From assembly GCA_017456805.1 (NCBI GenBank), contig JAFTIQ010000036.1, forward strand, positions 1 through 32,359: a DNA stretch of 32,359 nucleotides. The letters run 5' to 3'. Both the position numbers and the translations under genes were made by a program. Source of the stretch: Lentisphaeria bacterium (GTDB lineage: Bacteria; Verrucomicrobiota; Lentisphaeria; Victivallales; UBA1829). The notes below the pieces were generated by a model. The model did no database searches, was not told the DNA's origin, and saw only the letters and a program-made list of their open reading frames with translations. Positions 16,272 to 24,505 of the stretch are shown here, in pieces (positions within the stretch are counted from its first letter, which is position 1; the number at the start of each line of letters is the position of its first letter).

Positions 16272-17333
16272 TCAGGCAAGATATTCCTTCACGGCTTCAA
16301 ACAAAGCATCCATTTCTTCGGGCAGTCCGACAGTAATGCGAACATATTTTCCTGTAACTGCGCCCGGGAAGTAGCGGACAATAATATTTTTTGTCCGGAG
16401 GAACTTGAAGAACCGTTCTCCGTCGCCATCAGGCGGCATTGCAAACACAAAGTTTGTTTCGGAGGGAACCGTTTTGAATCCGGCTCCCTGCAAGCCTTTT
16501 ACCAGGGCTTCGCGGGAATCTTTCACTGCCTGAACAGTCTTTGCAAGATATGCCTGATCCCGGAAGACAGCCAGGGCTACAGCCTGAGTCAGCATGGAAA
16601 TATTGTAAGAATCTTTTGCTTTCATCAACTGTGCGATCAATTCCGGCTGAGCAATGGCATAACCAAATCGCAATCCGGCAAGAGATCTGCTCTTGGAAAA
16701 GGTTCTGGAAATGATCACATTGGGATATTTTTTGACAAATTCGGCGCAGTTGTCTGCGGAGAAATCGGCATAGGCTTCATCGATAAAAACCGCGCCGTCA
16801 AAGGTTTCGCAAAGGCGTTCCATACGTTCCTTCGGATAAAGATTTCCTGTGGGAGCGTTGGGACGGGCAAGCATGATGATGGATGCGCCCTTTGCCTGTT
16901 CCTCAAAATCCTCCGGCAGATCAAATCCTTCCAGCAGAGGGATCCGGATACAGGGAGCATCCTGCAATGCGGCCAGAGAGACATAGAGAGAATAGGTCGG
17001 ATCCGGACAGGCAAGCGCATGATCCGGATCAATGAAACAGCGGGAAACAATGGTCAGGATATCATCGGAGCCATTGGCACAGATGATCATATCAGGTGTT
17101 ACCCCGTGGTATGCCGCGATTTCTTCCCGCAGAGCTTGTCCGACGGGATCCGGATAGCGGTTCAATCGCTGCCAGTCAAAGGTTTCCAAAGCTTTTTTCG
17201 CTTCGGGAGACGGCGGATACGGGTTTTCATTGGTATTGAGTTTAATGATCCGGGAAAGTCCCTTCGGCTGTTCACCGGGAACATAACCGCTCATATTTTC
17301 AATATTTTTGCGAACTTGCGGGATGTTTTTCAT
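16272..17333 (-). CDS. hisC: Histidinol-phosphate aminotransferase
   Basis: This 353-residue PLP fold-type I aminotransferase makes L-histidinol phosphate from imidazole-acetol phosphate and glutamate. The N-terminal KLNTNENPYPPSP is the family signature. DEAYADF contains the Asp that contacts the PLP ring nitrogen. SRTFSKSRSLAGLRFGYA near residue 213 contains the PLP-binding Lys, and the final block reads YVRITVGLPEEMDALFEAV with the substrate-carboxylate Arg. The start is the ATG at 17333; the apparent start two codons earlier is a TTG. The hisD stop is 2 bases upstream, so the two are tightly coupled. Nothing looks broken. Confidence 0.93.
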   Translation of the reverse strand: MKNIPQVRKNIENMSGYVPGEQPKGLSRIIKLNTNENPYPPSPEAKKALETFDWQRLNRYPDPVGQALREEIAAYHGVTPDMIICANGSDDILTIVSRCFIDPDHALACPDPTYSLYVSLAALQDAPCIRIPLLEGFDLPEDFEEQAKGASIIMLARPNAPTGNLYPKERMERLCETFDGAVFIDEAYADFSADNCAEFVKKYPNVIISRTFSKSRSLAGLRFGYAIAQPELIAQLMKAKDSYNISMLTQAVALAVFRDQAYLAKTVQAVKDSREALVKGLQGAGFKTVPSETNFVFAMPPDGDGERFFKFLRTKNIIVRYFPGAVTGKYVRITVGLPEEMDALFEAVKEYLA

Positions 17334-17335
17334 GG

Positions 17336-18640
17336 TCAAATCTTCTTATTCAGGTCGCGGCGGATGGAAGCGCTTCTGCCGTGAGCATCGAGGCCTTCCA
17401 TTGACGCAAATTTTTCGATTGCAGAGACTTCTCTCAAGAGAGCCTCTTCGGTATATTCCAAAACGCTGCTGCGGCGCATAAAATCACCGACGGTAATTCC
17501 GTGGAAGAATTTAGCAGTTCCGGCAGTCGGCAGGACATGGCTGGGGCCGGCGGTAAAATCTCCGGCAGGCTCAGGAGTCCATTTTCCGAGGAAAATCGCA
17601 CCTGCGGCATTGAGGTCCTTCAATTGTTCTTTCGGATTGGAAGTCATCACTTCCAAATGCTCTGCCGCGAACCCGTTGGAGATCTCGCAAGCTTCTTTCA
17701 TATCAGCACATTCGATGAAGAACATGCCTTTATCCATCACTTTGCGGACCGTTTCGATCCGGGGGAGAGATTCTGCCTGACGCTTCACTTCCGCTTCGAT
17801 TTTATCCAGCATTTCCGGAGAATCGGAAACGATGACGGCCTGTTCCAAACCGCTGCCGTGTTCCGCCTGGGAAAGCATGTCTGCCGCAGCGAACTCCGGA
17901 CAGGTATTTTTATCTGCAATGATCATAATTTCACTGGGGCCGGCAACCATATCAATGGCACATGCGCCGTAAACAACTTTCTTCGCCGCAGCAACATAAG
18001 CATTTCCGGGACCGACGATTTTTTCAACTTTTTTGACAGTCTCCGTTCCAAATGCCATCGCCGCCACTGCATAGGCTCCGCCCATTTTCCAGACTTCTGT
18101 TGCACCGGCAGCTTTCAATGCATAAAGGGTTGCAGGATTGACTTTTCCGTTTTTCATCGGAGGCGTTGCCGCAACGATTTCTTTGACACCGGCAGCTTTT
18201 GCGATCGCCACGGTATGACAAACCGTAGAAACCAGCGGGGCTGTACCGCCGGGAATATAGCAGCCGACCCGTTCCATGGGAGAGAATTTTTCGCCCAGAG
18301 TCACACCGGGACGCGGAGAAAACAGATGATCTTTCGGCTTGCATGCTTCGGCAAAAACGGTAATATTTTCCAAAGCCATATTGATTGCCCGGATCGCTTC
18401 CGGATCCATCTGAGCCGCAGCTTCTGCGAATTCAGCTTCGCTCACAAGGAAATCTGCCGGGGTAAAATCCACACCGTCAAAGTTTTTCAAAAACTCGCAG
18501 ATGGCGGAATCGCCTTCCTCACGGACGCGGTCAACGATCTGAGTAACGCGTTTTTCAATTTCCGCCGGGCAAAGCGGGCGTTCATAAAGCGCGCGCAGGG
18601 CTTCGCTCCTGTCGGCATCATTGATTCGGATTCTTTTCAT
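17336..18640 (-). CDS. hisD: Histidinol dehydrogenase
   Basis: This 434-residue enzyme oxidises L-histidinol to L-histidine in two NAD+-dependent steps, with zinc. Family blocks in order are VGCYIPGGTAPLVSTV near 128, KIVGPGNAYVAAAKK near 210, MVAGPSEIMIIAD, the zinc region SQAEHGSGLEQA near 262, the catalytic AAEHLEVMT near 330 (Glu and His), and GDFTAGPSHVLPT near 370. The start has GGGAGAT upstream and is 17-18 bases behind a promoter-derived leader. It heads the hisD-hisC-gnd transcript. The other his genes are not in this window, so the pathway is split across loci. Confidence 0.95.
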   Translation of the reverse strand: MKRIRINDADRSEALRALYERPLCPAEIEKRVTQIVDRVREEGDSAICEFLKNFDGVDFTPADFLVSEAEFAEAAAQMDPEAIRAINMALENITVFAEACKPKDHLFSPRPGVTLGEKFSPMERVGCYIPGGTAPLVSTVCHTVAIAKAAGVKEIVAATPPMKNGKVNPATLYALKAAGATEVWKMGGAYAVAAMAFGTETVKKVEKIVGPGNAYVAAAKKVVYGACAIDMVAGPSEIMIIADKNTCPEFAAADMLSQAEHGSGLEQAVIVSDSPEMLDKIEAEVKRQAESLPRIETVRKVMDKGMFFIECADMKEACEISNGFAAEHLEVMTSNPKEQLKDLNAAGAIFLGKWTPEPAGDFTAGPSHVLPTAGTAKFFHGITVGDFMRRSSVLEYTEEALLREVSAIEKFASMEGLDAHGRSASIRRDLNKKI

Positions 18641-18674
18641 ATTTCAAATCTCCCAATATTATTGTTCAACCTGA

Positions 18675-18702
18675 AATATACCACATTTTTTACAGGATTC
18701 AA
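18675..18702 (-). promoter_or_regulatory. Promoter of the hisD-hisC-gnd operon
   Basis: On the minus strand, TTGAAT (18697-18702), 16-base spacer ending AATGTGG, TATATT (18675-18680). TGG before the -10 makes it extended. The -35 overlaps the stop codon of the upstream PHP gene. The spacer end is almost identical to that of the glyS promoter. Confidence 0.75.
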
Positions 18703-19556
18703 GCCTGATTCCGTTTTTGGATGAAAGTTTCTATATTTTCCAGAAAAGAATCCGGAACAGAGAGACATCCGCCGCCGACTCCCAATTTTGCGTAGGAGCG
18801 GGATGTTCCATGAAAATCGCTTCCGCCGGAGAGGAGTAAACCATTGGCTTCTGCAATCTCAGTCAGCAGCGCTGTCTGATTGGCATTGAATGTCGTATAA
18901 AGAGATTCCAATCCATCGATCCCAACCGGAATCAAACCTTTCAGCATTTTTTTGACATAAGAGCGTTCCCCTGAATGTTGTCCGCTCACCGGATGAGCCC
19001 AGATCGCCACCCCGCCCGCTTGATGAATCAGAGAACAGACAACATCCGGACGTTTCAGTTTCCGTGCTATAAAAGCCCGTTTTCCCCGTTTCAAAAGAGC
19101 ATCAAAAACATCCTGTATTGTTTCAAAACACCCTTTATTCACAAGGATTTGTGCAATATGAGGGCGTCCAATGCTCTCTCCGTTGGCGATCACATTCACC
19201 TCTTCTTCGGTAATATCATACCCCAATGACTGAAGCTTATGAATGATCAGCTTATTTCTGATCATGCGTTCTTCCCGCATTTCTTCAAGGAAAGAGACCA
19301 GTGCTTCACACTCCGGATCAATGAATAATCCTACAATGTGGATTTCTTTGGATCGGTCCCAAGTGGAAATTTCCACGCCGGGAATAACTTTCATTCCATA
19401 TTTTTTTCCGGCATCCAGAAACTCTTTCAACCCGCTCAGTGTATCGTGATCAGTCAAAGCGATGGCTGACAAACCGATTTCTTTAGCCATCTCAACAAGC
19501 TTGGTCGGCGATTCAGTACCGTCGGATGCAGTACTGTGTACATGCAAATCTATCAT
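18699..19556 (-). CDS. PHP-domain phosphoesterase (RNase AM/TrpH/YciV-like)
   Basis: This 285-residue protein begins MIDLHVHSTASDGTESP, giving the first metal-binding HxH and the Asp of the PHP family. TDHDTLSG near 37-44, PGVEIST near 60 and HIVGLF supply the further metal ligands, and WAHPVSG near 195 and SGGSDFHG near 248 complete the trinuclear site. This subfamily includes 3',5'-nucleoside bisphosphate phosphatases and the exoribonuclease that matures 5S and 23S rRNA in gamma-proteobacteria. Its ATG is 5 bases after the coaX stop with only a weak ribosome binding site, so it is probably coupled to coaX translation. The precise substrate in this lineage is unknown. Confidence 0.88.
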   Translation of the reverse strand: MIDLHVHSTASDGTESPTKLVEMAKEIGLSAIALTDHDTLSGLKEFLDAGKKYGMKVIPGVEISTWDRSKEIHIVGLFIDPECEALVSFLEEMREERMIRNKLIIHKLQSLGYDITEEEVNVIANGESIGRPHIAQILVNKGCFETIQDVFDALLKRGKRAFIARKLKRPDVVCSLIHQAGGVAIWAHPVSGQHSGERSYVKKMLKGLIPVGIDGLESLYTTFNANQTALLTEIAEANGLLLSGGSDFHGTSRSYAKLGVGGGCLSVPDSFLENIETFIQKRNQA

Positions 19557-19561
19557 TCAAA

Positions 19562-20266
19562 TTACCGGCAATTTGTCCAGGCAAAAGCCAGTCCTTTCAA
19601 AGTAAAATCAGATCCAAAACATTCCGTATTCGGAAAGCAGGAGTGAAAGTAACAGGAATCTCCGCCGCAAAAGACAACCCGTAAATCCGGTTCTTTTTTC
19701 AGGAATTCCATCAAAATCTCCCGGACTGCACCGACGGCCCCCAAATCAACCCCGATCTGGATCGCTTCCACAGTATTTTTTCCGGGAACGCCGGGAACCT
19801 GTTCCGGGAAAGGAACAAGCGGCAGCTTGGCTGTATAATCATGAAGAGATTTTCTCAGAAGCTGACGTCCGGGAAGAATTGCGCCCCCGCGCAAATTACC
19901 GGAGGAATCCACATATTCAAACGTAACAGCAGTTCCGCAATCAATGCAGAGCGCGGGAACTTTCCCTGTCGATTGCAAGGCAACTCCATTGGCAATACGA
20001 TCCGCGCCAACCGTCCAGGGAGTCCCCATTTGCGACAAAGAAAGAACCTTTTCCGCACTTTCCCAGTTCAGGATAAAAGCCCCCTTTTTCCGATAATAAT
20101 CTTCCCATTCCGGGACGACAGACACCACGGCATAATCGCCTTCCGGCAGATCTTCCGGCTGAAAACCGGGCGTATCAAACACCCGGTAATCAGTAATGGA
20201 TCCATCCTCCTGCAATACAGCTGTGAGAATATGTGTATTGCCTATATTGAGCAAACGGCAAAACAT
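19562..20266 (-). CDS. coaX: Type III pantothenate kinase (with Asn in place of the first-motif Asp)
   Basis: This 234-residue ASKHA-fold kinase phosphorylates pantothenate with ATP, the first step of coenzyme A synthesis. The family's first motif is normally DxGNT. Here it reads NIGNT at residues 7-11, with codon AAT for Asn7. The other motifs are intact: GADRIANGVAL near 92, DCGTAVTFEYVD near 120, GGAILPGRQL near 137 and FCGGDS near 208 near the C-terminus. AAGGGGAAA lies before the ATG. It follows the PilC-like gene by 30 bases, an unexpected neighbour. The substitution may be a lineage feature or may reduce metal binding and activity. The family assignment itself is secure. Confidence 0.88.
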   Translation of the reverse strand: MFCRLLNIGNTHILTAVLQEDGSITDYRVFDTPGFQPEDLPEGDYAVVSVVPEWEDYYRKKGAFILNWESAEKVLSLSQMGTPWTVGADRIANGVALQSTGKVPALCIDCGTAVTFEYVDSSGNLRGGAILPGRQLLRKSLHDYTAKLPLVPFPEQVPGVPGKNTVEAIQIGVDLGAVGAVREILMEFLKKEPDLRVVFCGGDSCYFHSCFPNTECFGSDFTLKGLAFAWTNCR

Positions 20267-20296
20267 GCATTTCCCCTTTCCGGCACGAATTCCGGA

Positions 20297-21571
20297 TCAG
20301 CCGCCGATGGTTTCGATGATCGTAACCAGAGGAGCAAACAATGCAAGAACGATACCCCCGACGATGACAGCCAAACCAACGATCATCAACGGTTCGATCA
20401 TGGAGGTCAATGCCCCCACCGCGTTATCCACTTCTTCGTCATAAGTATCAGCAACTTTTTCAAGCATTTCCGGCAGACGTCCGGTTTCTTCTCCCACCTC
20501 GATCATACTGATCACCATAGCAGGGAAGATTTTAGTTGCGTTCAGGGGAGATGCCATTGTTTCCCCTTCTTTCACAGCATCATGCACTTTCTGGATCGCA
20601 TCTGCAACCAACTGATTTCCAGAAGTTTCCCGGACAATGTTCAGGGAGTTCAGCACCGGCACACCGGAGCCCATCAGTGTTCCGAGGGTTCGGGCAAATT
20701 TTGAAATCGCAGATCGGGAAACAATCGGTCCGAACAGCGGAATGTTATAACAGAAATAGTCCCAGCCATACTTCCCGATCGGAGTCTTGATTGCCAGTTT
20801 GAATCCGATAACGATCCCGACAATTCCGCCGAGCATGATCAAACTGTGGTTCTGCATAAAATTGGAAACGCTCATAACCGCCTGAGTAATCCCCGGCAGC
20901 GGTTTTCCGTTCAGCAGTTCGGTAAAGATCTTTTCGAACTTCGGCACGATGAAGACCATCAACCCTGCCCCGATCAAACCGGCAATTGACAAAACGATGA
21001 TCGGGTAAACCATTGCTGATTTCACCTTACCGGCAATACGGGCGGCTTTTTCCATGAACATTGCCAATCGGTCAAGGATCAATTCCAATTTACCGGCAGC
21101 TTCCCCTGCCCGAACCATGTTCAAATACAGTTTGTCAAAGGATTTCGGATGCTGTGCGAGAGCTTCTGAAAAGGTTGCACCGCCTTCCACCCCGTTGGCA
21201 ACTTCACCGAGAACCTTTTTGATCGCCGGATCTTTACTCTGACGCTCAAGGGTACGCAAAGAACGGATCAACGGAAGACCGGCATTCAGAAGGATTGCCA
21301 GCTGACGGGTCACAACCGTCAACTGTTTCGGTTTGATCACGATCGGACCGAACGAAATATTGAGGTTCATGTTGCTGGCTTTTTTAGTTTTCTGAGCACC
21401 AGCAGCTCCTGCGGCTTTTTTGACAGCACCGGCGCGGGCAAGTTTGATCGACGTGGGGAACATCCCCTGCTCTTTCAAAAACGCTGTCAATTCCACTTCA
21501 TTTGCAGCATCTTTTGTCCCCTTCCGCTCTTTCCCGGAAGAGTCCATCGCTGAATATTGATAAACAGGCAT
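20297..21571 (-). CDS. pilC: Type II secretion/type IV pilus inner-membrane platform protein (PilC/GspF)
   Basis: This 424-residue protein begins MPVYQYSAMDSSGKERKG, the classic PilC/GspF opening. It has two GspF domains, at about residues 85-205 (TRQLAILLNAGLPLIRSLRT) and 288-410 (ISKFARTLGTLMGSGVPVLNSL). Membrane segments lie near 190-215, 240-260 and 393-420. It forms the polytopic platform that couples the cytoplasmic ATPases to assembly of pilins or pseudopilins. It follows PilT by 31 bases in the same direction. The linker near 50-65 is rich in Ala and Lys. No pilin gene is nearby; the pseudopilin at 525 could be a client. Confidence 0.92.
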   Translation of the reverse strand: MPVYQYSAMDSSGKERKGTKDAANEVELTAFLKEQGMFPTSIKLARAGAVKKAAGAAGAQKTKKASNMNLNISFGPIVIKPKQLTVVTRQLAILLNAGLPLIRSLRTLERQSKDPAIKKVLGEVANGVEGGATFSEALAQHPKSFDKLYLNMVRAGEAAGKLELILDRLAMFMEKAARIAGKVKSAMVYPIIVLSIAGLIGAGLMVFIVPKFEKIFTELLNGKPLPGITQAVMSVSNFMQNHSLIMLGGIVGIVIGFKLAIKTPIGKYGWDYFCYNIPLFGPIVSRSAISKFARTLGTLMGSGVPVLNSLNIVRETSGNQLVADAIQKVHDAVKEGETMASPLNATKIFPAMVISMIEVGEETGRLPEMLEKVADTYDEEVDNAVGALTSMIEPLMIVGLAVIVGGIVLALFAPLVTIIETIGG

Positions 21572-21602
21572 TTTTTATTCCTCTCTGTTATAATCTGAAA
21601 AT

Positions 21603-22691
21603 TTACGCTTGTTCCTGATCTTCGTCCATTGCAAGCTTCTGCTGCATACCTTCCATATCCTGAACTTTCATCATCATTTCAGCATAGGAGATCTTTCCTT
21701 CTTTATAAAGGCGCAGCAGGTGACTGTCAAGGGTATTCATTCCGTATTTTGCACCGGTCTGAATATCAGAGGTGATTCGGAATGTCTTGTTATCACGGAT
21801 CAAAGCCTGAATGGACGGGGTAGCAACCATGATTTCAAAGGCGGCAACACGGCCTTTCTTATCGCAGCGGGGCATCAGCACCTGAGAGATCACAGCGACA
21901 AGAGAAGAGGAAAGCTGAGTTCTGATCTGTTCCTGCTGATCTGTCGGGAATGCGTCCACAATACGGTCAACGGTACGGGCAGCCCCGGTGGTATGAAGGG
22001 TTCCGAACACAAGGTGTCCGGTTTCTGCAGCGGAAACTGCAGCACCGATTGTTTCCACGTCTCGCATTTCCCCCACCAGAATGATATCGGGGTCCTGACG
22101 GAGTGCACGGCGGAGAGCTTCAGCAAAGCTCGGGACATCTGCCCCGATTTCACGCTGGATCACCACGCTTTTCTGGTGATTGTGGTAAAATTCGATCGGG
22201 TCCTCAATCGTAATAATATGACAGGCGCGTTCTCTGTTGATAATATCAAGCATGGATGCCAGCGTGGTACTTTTTCCGGAACCTGTCGGACCGGTCACAA
22301 GGATCAATCCTCTGGGTTTATAAAGCAATTCTTTAATATGCGGCGGCAATCCAAGCTGTTCCATTGTCAGCAGGGTGCTGGGAATCTGACGCAAAACCAT
22401 TCCAAGGCATTTTTTCTGTTTGAAAGCACTTACACGGAAACGAGCCTGATCCCCGAAGGCGAACCCGAAGTCAGCCCCTCCGTTGCTTTCAATTTCTGCA
22501 AACTGCGCATCCGTTGCAATGGAACGGACCAAACGTTCTGTATCTTCTTTTTCCAGAGGCGGCAGATCAAGCGGTGTCATATCTCCATGCAGGCGGACAA
22601 CCGGTGCAATACCGACTTCAAGATGAAGGTCAGAAACCCCTTCATCGACTACCAGCTGGAGCAAATCCACCATTGTAACATCACATCCCAT
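21603..22691 (-). CDS. pilT: PilT-like retraction ATPase
   Basis: This 362-residue ATPase has the PilT opening ([18 protein letters not shown]), Walker [16 protein letters not shown] near 132, an Asp box in [10 protein letters not shown], Walker B-type [12 protein letters not shown] near 195 and the His box [10 protein letters not shown]. The C-terminus runs [17 protein letters not shown]. PilT-type motors depolymerise type IV pili. Its presence with PilB and PilC favours a dynamic type IV pilus-like machine rather than a pure type II secretion system. GGGAGAT lies before the ATG, which is 32 bases after the stop of the preceding ATPase gene. Confidence 0.9.
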   Translation of the reverse strand: MGCDVTMVDLLQLVVDEGVSDLHLEVGIAPVVRLHGDMTPLDLPPLEKEDTERLVRSIATDAQFAEIESNGGADFGFAFGDQARFRVSAFKQKKCLGMVLRQIPSTLLTMEQLGLPPHIKELLYKPRGLILVTGPTGSGKSTTLASMLDIINRERACHIITIEDPIEFYHNHQKSVVIQREIGADVPSFAEALRRALRQDPDIILVGEMRDVETIGAAVSAAETGHLVFGTLHTTGAARTVDRIVDAFPTDQQEQIRTQLSSSLVAVISQVLMPRCDKKGRVAAFEIMVATPSIQALIRDNKTFRITSDIQTGAKYGMNTLDSHLLRLYKEGKISYAEMMMKVQDMEGMQQKLAMDEDQEQA

Positions 22692-22723
22692 ATCGTATCT
22701 CCCGGGTTATAGTTAGTTTTTCA

Positions 22724-24493
22724 TCAAGTATATCTCAAGACTTCTTCCATCGTGGTTTCCCCGTTGAGAATCGCCTTGATACCATCTTCACGCATGGTTG
22801 CCATTCCAAGTTCCCGGGCTTTTTCACGAATAATCACAGTGGGCGCATTCTGGAGAACAAGCTCGGAAATCTGCGGACTCATCAGCAGAAGCTCCGTCAA
22901 AGCTTTTCGTCCTTTGTAACCGGAGTTGTTGCAATGCGGACACCCTTTTCCATAATAGAATTTGTTGTTTCCGATCTGTTCCCGCTTCAAACCGAGCATT
23001 TCAAGATCGTGATCATCCGGATCAAATGCGGTTTTACATTTCGGGCAGACACGGCGGATCAATCGCTGACCGAGAACCCCGATCACAGCACTGGCAATCA
23101 AGAAGGGTTCCACTCCCATATCAACAAATCGGGTAATTGCACCCGCAGCGTCGTTTGTATGCAGCGTTGAGAACACCAGGTGCCCGGTCAATGCAGCCTG
23201 AATTGCCATTTCCCCGGATTCCAGGTCTCGGATTTCCCCAAGCATGATAATATCGGGGTCCTGACGCAGGAACGCACGGAGCGCACGGGCAAACGTCATT
23301 CCGACGGCATCGTTGATCGGAAGCTGAATGATCCCTTCCAGGTCATATTCAACCGGGTCTTCTGCGGTAAGGATCTTCACTTCGACCTTATTGATCTCTT
23401 TCAATGCGGAGTAAAGAGTGGTTGTTTTTCCGGACCCGGTAGGCCCGGTGATCACAAAAATACCGTTGGGCATGGCGATCAATTCACGGATCTTTTCCAG
23501 GTTTGCATCCGCAATCCCGAGAACGTCAAGGTCAAGGTTCACAACAGAACGGTCAAGAACTCGGAGAACCACAGATTCCCCGAACTGAGTCGGCAGGGTC
23601 GACACACGCAAGTCAATGGGTTTTCCGGCAATTTTCAGCTGAATACGTCCATCCTGAGGCTTACGGCGTTCCGCAATATTCAATTCACTGATAATCTTCA
23701 CACGGCTGATCACAGGAATCGCAAGATTCTTCGGCGGAGGTGCAAGTTCATACAATGCACCGTCAACACGGTAACGGATCTTGAACTCGTTTTCAAACGG
23801 TTCAAAGTGAATATCAGAAGCTTTATCCTTGATTGCCTGATACATGATCGCATCCACAAAACGGACGATCGGCGCATCGTTTGCCGCCGTTTCCAAATCT
23901 CTGACATCTTCAGAAGTTTCATCGAATCCGACGGTTGTCAAAAGAGCCTGAGCAGATTCCAGACTGACCTGATAATGTTTTTCGATGGTATCATCAATCT
24001 GTTTGATCGGTGCAACAAGGATCGCCACATCATGTTTGACAAGGAAGCGCAACTCGTCAATGATCTGATAGTTGAACGGATTCCGGGCTGCAACATAAAG
24101 CGTGGATCCGTCAAAAGATACAGGGACGACCCCCAGCATGTGAGCAGTTTCTCCGTCAATCATGGCAAGAACTTCCGGATCAAGGGAAAGTTCGGCAAGC
24201 TCAATTACTTCCGTTCCAAGCCCCTGAGCGATATGCTCATTCAGATCCGATTCAGAAACAATCCCGTAATCAAGGATCACTTCATAAAGAGATCTGCCGG
24301 TCCGCAAATGTTCTTCAATGGCATCATTTACCACTTCTTCGTTGCAGACTGCTGCATTTAAAAGGATATCTCTCAGAGTCTGAGTTTCCAAATCCAGATG
24401 ATAATCATTCTTCTTTGCCGGCAAATTGGAATTGACCGGAACAAGGGCAGATTCATCTTCAAAAGTAACGCTCAATTTTTCTTCTTCGCTCAT
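22724..24493 (-). CDS. pilB: PilB/GspE-type assembly ATPase, second of a tandem pair
   Basis: This 589-residue ATPase has an N-terminal GspE/MshEN domain at about residues 50-160. Its motor core begins IVRFVDAIMYQAIKDKASDI. Walker A is [19 protein letters not shown] near 350, the Asp box is TAEDPVEYDLEGI, Walker B is IIMLGEIRDLESGEMAIQA and the His box is GHLVFSTLHTNDA. A zinc-binding C-x2-C pair (CPKC, then CPHC about 45 residues later) is typical of PilB/GspE. An acidic, low-complexity N-terminus precedes the first domain. The start (AGGGGTG upstream) is 12 bases after the stop of the first ATPase. The pair suggests a heteromeric or alternative motor; which one drives assembly is unknown. 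Confidence 0.9.
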   Translation of the reverse strand: MSEEEKLSVTFEDESALVPVNSNLPAKKNDYHLDLETQTLRDILLNAAVCNEEVVNDAIEEHLRTGRSLYEVILDYGIVSESDLNEHIAQGLGTEVIELAELSLDPEVLAMIDGETAHMLGVVPVSFDGSTLYVAARNPFNYQIIDELRFLVKHDVAILVAPIKQIDDTIEKHYQVSLESAQALLTTVGFDETSEDVRDLETAANDAPIVRFVDAIMYQAIKDKASDIHFEPFENEFKIRYRVDGALYELAPPPKNLAIPVISRVKIISELNIAERRKPQDGRIQLKIAGKPIDLRVSTLPTQFGESVVLRVLDRSVVNLDLDVLGIADANLEKIRELIAMPNGIFVITGPTGSGKTTTLYSALKEINKVEVKILTAEDPVEYDLEGIIQLPINDAVGMTFARALRAFLRQDPDIIMLGEIRDLESGEMAIQAALTGHLVFSTLHTNDAAGAITRFVDMGVEPFLIASAVIGVLGQRLIRRVCPKCKTAFDPDDHDLEMLGLKREQIGNNKFYYGKGCPHCNNSGYKGRKALTELLLMSPQISELVLQNAPTVIIREKARELGMATMREDGIKAILNGETTMEEVLRYT

Positions 24494-24505
24494 GGTTCAC
24501 CCCTG

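Noticed and set aside
16167..17384. Plus-strand frame of 405 codons opposite gnd and hisC
   Set aside because: It is antisense to two certain genes; rich in Cys, His and Phe as expected of a shadow frame.
17501..18724. Plus-strand frame of 407 codons opposite hisD
   Set aside because: Shadow of hisD, with no ribosome binding site and no family.
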